From: JALORV01 sp035498175
GTDB lineage: Bacteria; Pseudomonadota; Gammaproteobacteria; Burkholderiales; Burkholderiaceae_F
DNA: 64,000 nucleotides
Reading direction: 5' to 3'
Assembly: GCA_035498175.1 (NCBI GenBank)
Contig: DATKAJ010000014.1
Location: 62,001 to 126,000, forward strand
The notes under the pieces are model-generated. The model did no database searches. It was given only the letters and a program-made list of their open reading frames with translations, and was not told the origin of the DNA. A program made the position numbers and the translations under genes. Every line of letters starts with the position of its first letter. Within the stretch, counting starts at the first letter, position 1. Shown here piece by piece: positions 18,540 through 25,505 of the stretch.

Positions 18540-20750
18540 ATGGACATGGCTGCCAAGTTCCAGGACCAGACGGTCTTTCACATGACCGGCAAGCGCTCCG
18601 GAGACGGTCTCGAGGCGCTGAGCGCCGGATTCCGTCCTGCGCTGCTCGCCGGCTTCCGCGATCTCACCCGGTTGCGCTACGACTATCCGGCGGTGCTGCT
18701 GGATCGCGACGACCGCACGCAGTATGCCGAGTCGTTGACGTCGCTGATCGGCCGACTGATCGCCGAGATCGCGCCGCGCGGAATCGACGGTGAGCGTCTG
18801 CGCAAGCAGCTGCTGCGGCTTGAACGCGAACTGCGCACGCTCGCGGCGGAGGGTGCGCCGGGGTCATTGGCCGAACTGTGGCCGCTCGCCGCCCAGCGGG
18901 CCGCGGGGAACGACGCGAACGTGCACGAGATCCTGCGGCGTGCAGTGGAAGCGCTCGACGTCGACGGCGATCTGGTGGATTGCGATGGCGAGCTGACGGC
19001 GCGCTTCATGACGCGCGCCTGGCAGAACGTGCATGCGGAGAAGTCGGCGCGGTTCCGCACGCTGATCGACTCCCTGGTGCGCAAACTCTCGGACATCCTG
19101 CGCGCCGCCTACGCGCACTCGCAGGCAGGCCAGCAGCCCGCTGCGCTGCAGTCGGGTTTCGGCAGTCTGCACGGCGAAATCTTCGACTTCGCGGCGATGT
19201 CGCGGCTGGTAGCCCGCAACGTGCCTCAGGACGAACTGCCAGCGCGTCGCCGGCGCCGCATCGAGCAGGCGCTGGCGGTGCTGCGCGGCCAAGCCTTCTA
19301 TCCCGACCCGAAAGGCTCGGGTGGCGAGGCCGCCTTCGATTTCGTCTTCGACAACTGCGCCGCCGCAATCGCGGCACACCGGTCGCGACTGCCGCAGCTG
19401 GTCGAAGTGGTCAAGGCGATCGCTATCGCCGAGCTCGAGGCCCGCGGCGGTTACGTCGAGGCCGATCACGACGCCTTCTTCGAGCGCTATGACGAGCACG
19501 CACTGAGCGCCGACGACCTGGCGCAGTTTCCGGACTACCTGGTCTGCATCCCACCGGAATCCAACAACGCACCGCAGAACGCCGCGCTGATGGAAATGCT
19601 CTCGGCGGCGATGCCGGTCAAGGTCCTCGTGCAGCACACCGACCTGCTCGAGGAAGCGGCGATCGGCCAGGGGCACTTTGCCTTCGGCATCCGCAGCGCC
19701 CGGCTGGCGACGACGGCGATGGGACTGGGCGGAATGTTCGTGCTGCAGTCGTCGGTCTCGAACCTGTATGCGCTGCGCGATCGCGTACGCGCCGGCATGG
19801 CCTGTCGCGGACCCGCGCTCTTCAGCGTGTACACCGGTGCGACGGCGGAATCGACCGAGCTGCCACCTTACCTCGCAGCTGCGGCCGCGATGAAGTCGCG
19901 CGCATTTCCCGCATTCAGCTACGACGCCAACGCGGGCCCGAACTGGGCGACGCGCTTCTCGTTCGAGAACAACCGCGATCCCGATCGCGACTGGCCCGTC
20001 GAAACCTTCGAATACGCCGACGGGGACCTGCAGCGCGTGCGCGAGCAGGTGCACTTCACCTACGCTGATTTCGTGCTTTGTGACCGACGCCATGCGCACC
20101 ACTTCGCGGTCGTCCCGCGCGAGCGCTGGACGCGGGCGATGATTCCGGTGACTGACTGGCTCGCACTGAGCGAACGTGAAGCGGCCGAACACGTTCCCTA
20201 CGTGCTTGCAGTTGATCCGGACGACCGTCTGTATCGCGTGATCGTCGACTCGCGATTGGTGCAGGCAACGCGGCGCTGCCTGCTGTTGTGGCACCGGTTG
20301 CAGGAACACGGCGGCATCCACAACTCGCATGCCGAGCAGGCGCTGGCGCGCGAGAAGGCCGCGTGGGAGGAGCAGAAGCGCCAGGAATTCGATGCCATCC
20401 GGCAGTCGGGTGCCACTGTCGCGACGGAAACCGCCGCCGCGCCGCCCGTGGCTGCGGTCACGGAAGCCGTCGCTGAAGCCGCCGCAGTGGCCGCCCCGCC
20501 CTCGGACGAGCCGTGGATCGAGACATCACGCTGCTCGAGCTGCAATGAGTGCCAGAACATCAACGACAAGCTGTTCGGCTACAACGAGAACAAGCAGGCC
20601 TACTTCAAGGATCTCAACGCCGGCACCTACCGGCAGATCGTCGAGGCGGCAGAAGCCTGCCAGGTGGCGATCATCCATCCCGGCAAGCCGAAGAATCCGA
20701 CCGAGCCCGGCCTCGAGGAGTTGCTGGAGCGCGCAAAGCCGTTCCTTTGA
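18540..20750 (+). CDS. Large OFOR-associated protein: NifJ TPP-domain-like core and C-terminal ferredoxin
   Basis: A 736-residue protein of uncertain function. Residues 1 to about 320 are mostly helical and unrecognised. Residues about 330-540 resemble, by eye, the TPP-binding domain of pyruvate:ferredoxin (flavodoxin) oxidoreductase (NifJ): compare VKVLVQHTD, RGPALFSVYTG and the following MKSRAFPAFSYDANAG with the corresponding NifJ segments. The GDG and Asn TPP/Mg residues are not evident, so the site is probably inactive. After an Ala/Glu-rich linker, the last 72 residues carry CSSCNEC (Cys665, 668, 671) and Cys707, a single [4Fe-4S] ferredoxin domain. It is co-transcribed with OFOR B and may be its electron-transfer or assembly subunit (inference). 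Confidence 0.6.
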   Translation: MDMAAKFQDQTVFHMTGKRSGDGLEALSAGFRPALLAGFRDLTRLRYDYPAVLLDRDDRTQYAESLTSLIGRLIAEIAPRGIDGERLRKQLLRLERELRTLAAEGAPGSLAELWPLAAQRAAGNDANVHEILRRAVEALDVDGDLVDCDGELTARFMTRAWQNVHAEKSARFRTLIDSLVRKLSDILRAAYAHSQAGQQPAALQSGFGSLHGEIFDFAAMSRLVARNVPQDELPARRRRRIEQALAVLRGQAFYPDPKGSGGEAAFDFVFDNCAAAIAAHRSRLPQLVEVVKAIAIAELEARGGYVEADHDAFFERYDEHALSADDLAQFPDYLVCIPPESNNAPQNAALMEMLSAAMPVKVLVQHTDLLEEAAIGQGHFAFGIRSARLATTAMGLGGMFVLQSSVSNLYALRDRVRAGMACRGPALFSVYTGATAESTELPPYLAAAAAMKSRAFPAFSYDANAGPNWATRFSFENNRDPDRDWPVETFEYADGDLQRVREQVHFTYADFVLCDRRHAHHFAVVPRERWTRAMIPVTDWLALSEREAAEHVPYVLAVDPDDRLYRVIVDSRLVQATRRCLLLWHRLQEHGGIHNSHAEQALAREKAAWEEQKRQEFDAIRQSGATVATETAAAPPVAAVTEAVAEAAAVAAPPSDEPWIETSRCSSCNECQNINDKLFGYNENKQAYFKDLNAGTYRQIVEAAEACQVAIIHPGKPKNPTEPGLEELLERAKPFL

Positions 20751-20798
20751 GGTTCTGGGCGGCACTTTCGTGAACGGGCCTGAGTCCGGCGCACGGCC

Positions 20799-21500
20799 AT
20801 GCGCGTGATTCGGACCGACCTGTCGCACAGCCACGAACTCGAAGGAGTCGTGGTCGTGGTCGACGTGCTGCGCGCGTTCTCGACGGCCGCGTATGCGTTC
20901 GCGGCCGGAGCACGCGCAATGGCCGTCGCGCACTCGACGGCGGAGATCGAGGCGCTGCGCAGGCGCCATCGTCCCAGCATCACAGTCGGCGCACAGGCGG
21001 GCGGCGTGCCGATCGTGGGGCTCGATCACGGCAACTCGCCGGCGAGCGTCGCTTCATTGGATCTTGCCGGGACGACCGTCATCGAATACACCGCGGGCGG
21101 CGTCCGTGGCCTGGTGGACTGCGACCACGCATCAGCCGTGCTCGCCGGCAGCCTCGTCTGCGCCCGTGCGACCGCCGAGTACATCCGGCGCCTGCGACCT
21201 GAGCAGGTCACCTTCATGATCACCGGACTGTGGATCGATCGCGACGGCGACGAGGATCACGCCTGCGCCGACCTGATCGAGGCCCACCTGGCCGGCGAGC
21301 AGCCGTGGCTCGAGGACTTCGAACGGCGTGTGCGCGAATCGGACTTCGGCCGGCGCTTCGGCGATCCGGCCCGCCCGCATCTGCCAAGAGCCGATCTCGA
21401 ACTTTGCGCGCGCGCCGACTGCTTCGATTTCGCGATGCCGATGCAGCGCAGAGGCGGCGACCTGCTGATCGAGCCGGTGCCGGTGACCGAGTTTGCCTAG
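20799..21500 (+). CDS. ComB-like 2-phosphosulfolactate phosphatase family protein
   Basis: A 233-residue protein with the ComB fold signature: VVVVVDVLRAFSTAAYAFAAGA near the N-terminus, then GLDHGNSPAS and TVIEYTAGGVRGL, and a segment ASAVLAGSLVCARATAEYI. ComB is a Mg2+-dependent acid phosphatase that makes sulfolactate in coenzyme M biosynthesis, but homologs are widespread in bacteria without that pathway and their substrates are largely unknown. It starts 48 bases after the preceding gene, in the same direction, and may be transcribed with the OFOR operon. No other coenzyme M or sulfolactate genes are visible in the window. Confidence 0.75.
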   Translation: MRVIRTDLSHSHELEGVVVVVDVLRAFSTAAYAFAAGARAMAVAHSTAEIEALRRRHRPSITVGAQAGGVPIVGLDHGNSPASVASLDLAGTTVIEYTAGGVRGLVDCDHASAVLAGSLVCARATAEYIRRLRPEQVTFMITGLWIDRDGDEDHACADLIEAHLAGEQPWLEDFERRVRESDFGRRFGDPARPHLPRADLELCARADCFDFAMPMQRRGGDLLIEPVPVTEFA

Positions 21501-21601
21501 GTCATCCGCGCCCGTGAGATTCGGCCTCGCCGGCCGGCGTCGTTAATCGCCCGCTAGCGGACGATCCGATCAGCCGCGCACGACCCCGAGTCGACGTTAA
21601 A

Positions 21602-21629
21602 AGATTGCCGAAAGCAGATTGCCGAAAGC
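21602..21629. repeat. 14-bp perfect tandem duplication
   Basis: AGATTGCCGAAAGC occurs twice in immediate succession, with two bases of a third copy. It lies in the 275-base gap between the ComB-like gene and the downstream DUF4124 gene, which holds nothing else I can assign. Probably a slippage product. Confidence 0.9.
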
Positions 21630-21775
21630 AGTCACCGATTTCGCGCCGAGAGCGGTCGTCTGCCCGATCGACAGACCGGCGGATGGAGGCCGACCGCGCT
21701 TAGCACCCTCGGCGTGGTCAGCGCTTGCCAGCGCGGGTGTCAAAGGGTCCACGCGGCCAGTAGGCCCCGGGGAAC

Positions 21776-22297
21776 CTACCGGCGCGAACCGCGCGGCTCG
21801 GCCGCCGGCGGGGTCGTGATCTGGCGCGCGGTCACATAGGGCAGCAGATCGAGATCGGGACGGGAGCGCGGCGCCGGACGCGGCCAGAAGCGCTTGTCGC
21901 GCCATGCCTGACCGGCAACGGGGTAGCCACCGCCCCAACCCCAGTAGCCGTCCCAGGCGACGGCTTGCGCCGGATCGGCATAGGCCGCCTGCTGCTGCAT
22001 CTGCGCCAGGCGCTGCTCGCGCAGCCGGAGCTCCTCGACTTCCAGTTCGAGGCGCCGCATCCGCAGATCGCGCTCGGCGTTACGCATCCGGTCGAGCTGT
22101 TCGGGGGACAGGCCCGGGACGACAGACACGCTGCCGGCGTCCTTGCCGAGCACGCGCAGCGACTTCGCGTTCGGCGGCGGAGCATCGCCGTACGTCACCG
22201 CGCCGGACTCATCGACCCACTTGTACAGCTCCGCTGCGGACACAGCTCCGCTGAGCGCGAGCGCACCGAGAACCATGCAGGCGAAGGGAAAGCGCAT
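21776..22297 (-). CDS. Secreted DUF4124-domain protein
   Basis: A 173-residue protein. I chose the ATG at 22297 because it gives a clean signal peptide (MRFPFACMVLGALALSG...SAAE); an upstream ATG would add eight residues. The mature N-terminus ELYKWVDESGAVTYGDAPP is the DUF4124 hallmark. A helical, Arg/Glu/Gln-rich stretch (about 75-110) follows, then a Gly/Trp/Tyr/Pro-rich tail. The family is periplasmic or envelope-associated and of unknown function. A second DUF4124 gene lies head to head across a 167-base gap, which may carry a shared divergent promoter. Confidence 0.8.
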   Translation of the reverse strand: MRFPFACMVLGALALSGAVSAAELYKWVDESGAVTYGDAPPPNAKSLRVLGKDAGSVSVVPGLSPEQLDRMRNAERDLRMRRLELEVEELRLREQRLAQMQQQAAYADPAQAVAWDGYWGWGGGYPVAGQAWRDKRFWPRPAPRSRPDLDLLPYVTARQITTPPAAEPRGSRR

Positions 22298-22464
22298 GAA
22301 ATCACGATGCGCCACCGCCACGGCGGTGTCAACCGCACCGGTCAGATCGGCTCATCGCGCTCGTGCCGAATGTCGGAAACCGAAGGCCGCGCCGACGTCC
22401 GGCGGCGCTGCCCCGACTTCGGATGATTTGACAGCCGCGAGCGGGCGGCGCATCTTTCTGCCCT

Positions 22465-22929
22465 ATGCGCCCCATTGCCATTCCCATCGCAGCTGCAATT
22501 CTTTTGCTCTCCTCCACCGGCGCGTCCGCCCAGCTCTACAAGTGGGTCGACGAAAACGGCGTGGTCAACTACGGCGACTGGCCGCCTTCTGGTGTCAAAT
22601 ACCTTCCCGTGACTCAGGGGACGGTCAGTTCAGTTTCGGGCGGTGCGCCGAGGCAGCAGACGAGCACGGCGGGCGAACGTGTTCAGCCGCGCCGCGGCCA
22701 GCGCCCCCTGGAAGTCAACGAAACGGTGAGGGTTTCGGCTCCGTCGTCGGACTCATCCGGGGATGCGGAATACGTGGGCGGTTACCCCCCCTACTACCCG
22801 TACCCTAGGCGCGAAGTTGCGCGTGCCGAGGCCGCACTCGACCGGCCTCGGGTCGAAACGCCGATCGCCAAGCCGATCCTGCCTGTCGATCCGGCGGTCC
22901 CCGACATGCCGCTCCGCCCGCGCCGCTAG
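22465..22929 (+). CDS. Secreted DUF4124-domain protein
   Basis: A 154-residue protein with signal peptide MRPIAIPIAAAILLLSSTGA followed by the DUF4124 motif QLYKWVDENGVVNYGDWPP. The remainder is low-complexity, with Ser/Gly, Pro/Tyr (GGYPPYYPYPRR) and a Pro-rich basic tail, so it is probably disordered. It is a paralog of the protein encoded divergently upstream only in the DUF4124 segment. It converges on gltA, with a strong bidirectional terminator between them. Function unknown. Confidence 0.8.
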   Translation: MRPIAIPIAAAILLLSSTGASAQLYKWVDENGVVNYGDWPPSGVKYLPVTQGTVSSVSGGAPRQQTSTAGERVQPRRGQRPLEVNETVRVSAPSSDSSGDAEYVGGYPPYYPYPRREVARAEAALDRPRVETPIAKPILPVDPAVPDMPLRPRR

Positions 22930-22947
22930 CAGACGCCGAGCAGGAAC

Positions 22948-22974
22948 GAAAACGGCGCCCAAGGCGCCGTTTTC
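22948..22974. terminator. Bidirectional rho-independent terminator
   Basis: GAAAACGGCGCC-CAA-GGCGCCGTTTTC is a perfect 12-base-pair stem with a three-base loop, with A-runs and T-runs on both flanks. It sits between the convergent DUF4124 gene (ends 22929) and gltA (ends 22995) and can terminate both transcripts. Confidence 0.9.
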
Positions 22975-22994
22975 CTTAGAGCCGAACAGCCGGC

Positions 22995-24311
22995 CTAGCG
23001 CTGATTCATCGGTTTGACGTCTCGCTTGACCGAGCCGACATAGAGCTGCCGCGGCCGCCCGATCTTGTACTCGGGGTCGGCAATCATCTCGTTCAGCTGC
23101 GCGATCCAGCCGACCGTGCGCGCGAGCGCGAAGATCGCCGTGAAAAGCGACACCGGGATGCCGATCGCCTTCTGCACGATTCCCGAGTAATAGTCGACAT
23201 TCGGATACAGCTTGCGACTGACGAAGTAGTCGTCTTCGAGCGCGATCTTCTCGAGCGCCATCGCCAGCTTGAACAGCGGATCGTCGTGCAGGCCGAGCGA
23301 GTCCAGCACCTCGTTGCAGGTCTCGCGCATCAGCTTCGCACGCGGGTCGTAGTTCTTGTAGACGCGGTGGCCGAAGCCCATCAGCTTGACGTTGCTGTTC
23401 TTGTCCTTCACCTTGGTGATGAACTCGCCGATCTTGGCGACCCCGCCATTTTTCTGGATGTCGTACAGCATGTTCAGGCAGGCCTCGTTCGCGCCGCCGT
23501 GTGCGGGACCCCACAGGCAGGCGACACCGGCCGCGATCGCGGCGAACGGGTTGGTGCCGGACGATGCGCACAGCCGCACCGTAGAAGTCGACGCGTTCTG
23601 CTCGTGATCCGCGTGCAGGATGAAGATGCGGTCCATCGCCCGCACCAGCACGTCGTTGACCTTGTAGTCCTCGCACGGCGTCGCGAACATCATCCGCATG
23701 AAGTTCGCCGCGTACGACAGGCTGTTCTGCGGGTACATGTACGGCTGGCCCACGGTGTACTTGTAGGCCATCGCGACCAGCGTCGGCATCTTGGCGATCA
23801 GCCGGATCGCGGAGACTTCACGCTGCCACGGATCGTTCAGATTGATCGAGTCCGGGTAGAACGCCGACAGCGCACCGACCAGGCCGGTCATCACCGCCAT
23901 CGGGTGTGCGTCACGGCGGAATCCGCGCAGGAAGAACTGCATCTGCTCGTTGACCATCGTATGGTTGGTCACGCGCTTGACGAAGTCCGCCTTCTGCGCC
24001 GCGTTGGGCAGTTCACCGTAGAGCAGCAGGTAGCAGGTCTCGAGGTAGTCGCATTTCGTCGCCAGCTGCTCGATCGGGTAGCCGCGATACAGCAGCTCGC
24101 CCTTGTCGCCGTCTATGTAGGTGATCGTCGAATTGCACGAGGCTGTCGACAGGAACCCCGGGTCGTAGGTGAACTTGCCCGTCTTGCCGTACAGCGCGCG
24201 GATGTCGATGACGTCCGGGCCGACGCTCCCCTTGTAGATCGGCAGCTCCAGCGTCGGCGTGCCATCGGTGAAGGTCAGAGTGGCCTTTTGGTTCGAGGGG
24301 GTCAGTGCCAT
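22995..24311 (-). CDS. gltA: Citrate synthase (type II)
   Basis: A 438-residue citrate synthase condensing oxaloacetate and acetyl-CoA. Active-site blocks are recognisable: LHADHEQNASTSTVR, LWGPAHGGANEACL and MGFGHRVYKNYDPR, followed by an Asp/Arg-containing C-terminal domain. The N-terminal roughly 60-residue beta domain (TLTFTDGTPTLELPIYKG) is characteristic of the hexameric, NADH-regulated Gram-negative type. It is the last gene of the sdhCDAB-sdhE-gltA operon, a standard betaproteobacterial order, and is followed by a bidirectional terminator. Confidence 0.96.
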   Translation of the reverse strand: MALTPSNQKATLTFTDGTPTLELPIYKGSVGPDVIDIRALYGKTGKFTYDPGFLSTASCNSTITYIDGDKGELLYRGYPIEQLATKCDYLETCYLLLYGELPNAAQKADFVKRVTNHTMVNEQMQFFLRGFRRDAHPMAVMTGLVGALSAFYPDSINLNDPWQREVSAIRLIAKMPTLVAMAYKYTVGQPYMYPQNSLSYAANFMRMMFATPCEDYKVNDVLVRAMDRIFILHADHEQNASTSTVRLCASSGTNPFAAIAAGVACLWGPAHGGANEACLNMLYDIQKNGGVAKIGEFITKVKDKNSNVKLMGFGHRVYKNYDPRAKLMRETCNEVLDSLGLHDDPLFKLAMALEKIALEDDYFVSRKLYPNVDYYSGIVQKAIGIPVSLFTAIFALARTVGWIAQLNEMIADPEYKIGRPRQLYVGSVKRDVKPMNQR

Positions 24312-24351
24312 GGTCGTCTTCCCGGAGAAGGGTTGAAGGCTGCATCAGATC

Positions 24352-24615
24352 CTAGGCGGCCCGCAGCCCGCCCAGGACAGTCCGAACGGCATTGTTATCG
24401 AGTCCGCCAGCCGGCTCTTTGCGCCCCAGCAAAAGGTCGAACAGTTCACCGTCCGACAGGTCCAGCAGGGCTTCCAGCGCCAGAACCTCATCGACCGTCA
24501 GGCTCGATTCGTGCCGGTCCAGGTAGCGCGTCACGATGATGTCGTTCTCGAGCAGGCCGCGTCGGGCGCGCCAGCGCAGCCGGCGCCGTTCGACCTCGCC
24601 GAGAACTGGGCCCAT
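24352..24615 (-). CDS. sdhE: FAD assembly factor SdhE
   Basis: An 87-residue SdhE (DUF339) protein that promotes covalent flavinylation of SdhA. The start at 24615 is fixed by a one-base overlap with the sdhB stop codon (TGATG). The characteristic RRGLLENDIIV segment, carrying the RGxxE motif, lies near residues 17-27, followed by a helical acidic region. Length is typical. Location between sdhB and gltA is the usual one in betaproteobacteria. Confidence 0.93.
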   Translation of the reverse strand: MGPVLGEVERRRLRWRARRGLLENDIIVTRYLDRHESSLTVDEVLALEALLDLSDGELFDLLLGRKEPAGGLDNNAVRTVLGGLRAA

Positions 24616-25376
24616 CAAACTTCCCGCCGGACCAGCATCTCGCGGATCTTGCCGATCGCCCGGGTGGGATTGAGCTCCTTTGGGCACACATCGACGCAGT
24701 TCATGATGGTGTGGCAGCGGAACAGCCGGTACGGATCATTCAGGTTGTCCAGCCGCTCGTTGGTGGCCAGGTCGCGACTGTCGGCAATGAACCGGTAGGC
24801 CTGCAGCAGGCCAGCCGGCCCCACGAACTTGTCCGGGTTCCACCAGAAGCTCGGGCACGAGGTGGAGCAGCACGCGCACAGGATGCACTCGTACAGGCCG
24901 TCCAGCTCCTCGCGGGCCTCGGGCGACTGCAGCCGCTCTTTCTCCGGCGGCGGCGTGTCGTTGATCAGGTACGGCTTGATCGAGTGGTACTGCTTGAAGA
25001 ACTGCGACATGTCGACGATCAGGTCGCGGATCACCGGCAGGCCCGGCAGCGGCTTCAGGACGATCGGCTCCTTCAGGTCGCGCAGGTTCGTAACGCAGGC
25101 CAGGCCGTTCTTGCCGTTGATGTTCATCGCGTCGGAGCCGCAGACGCCCTCGCGGCACGACCGGCGGAACGACACGCTGTCGTCAAAGTCGGCCTTGATG
25201 CGCATCAGCGCGTCCAGCAGCATCTTGTCGTGCGGTGTCAGCTTGACCTCGAGCCGCTGCATGTACGGCTTGGCGTCCTTGTCCGGGTCGTAGCGGTAGA
25301 TCTCGAACCGGACCGTCCGCGTCCCCGCCGCCGTTTCCGCCACCGCGCCTGCCTCGACGTTACTGTTTGCAGTCAT
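24615..25376 (-). CDS. sdhB: Succinate dehydrogenase iron-sulfur subunit
   Basis: A 253-residue SdhB. The [2Fe-2S] site is SCREGVCGSD ... GLAC (Cys74, Cys79, Asp82 and Cys94; Asp at the third position is normal in this family). The [4Fe-4S] and [3Fe-4S] sites are CILCACCSTSCPSFWW and CHTIMNCVDVCPKELNP. It passes electrons from SdhA flavin to ubiquinone at the membrane. About 15 residues at the N-terminus are an extra Ala/Glu-rich extension. A 129-base gap separates it from sdhA, unusually long for this operon and containing an inverted repeat. Confidence 0.96.
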   Translation of the reverse strand: MTANSNVEAGAVAETAAGTRTVRFEIYRYDPDKDAKPYMQRLEVKLTPHDKMLLDALMRIKADFDDSVSFRRSCREGVCGSDAMNINGKNGLACVTNLRDLKEPIVLKPLPGLPVIRDLIVDMSQFFKQYHSIKPYLINDTPPPEKERLQSPEAREELDGLYECILCACCSTSCPSFWWNPDKFVGPAGLLQAYRFIADSRDLATNERLDNLNDPYRLFRCHTIMNCVDVCPKELNPTRAIGKIREMLVRREV

Positions 25377-25429
25377 ATTGAACCCCGAATGCGCCGCGAG
25401 GCTGACGCAGCGCGCGTATCCCTTGTGAT

Positions 25430-25465
25430 GGAAAGAATCGACTGGCTCCGCCGGCGATTCTTTCC
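25430..25465 (-). repeat. Inverted repeat in the sdhA-sdhB spacer
   Basis: GGAAAGAATCG (25430-25440) and CGATTCTTTCC (25455-25465) are perfect 11-base reverse complements separated by 14 bases. In the sdh transcript they would form a stem-loop just upstream of sdhB. No U-run follows, so a simple terminator is unlikely; RNA processing, stabilisation or protein binding are possibilities. Confidence 0.75.
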
Positions 25466-25505
25466 AATCTGAGCACGCAAAAGCAGGCTTTCACTCTTGC
25501 GCGCC

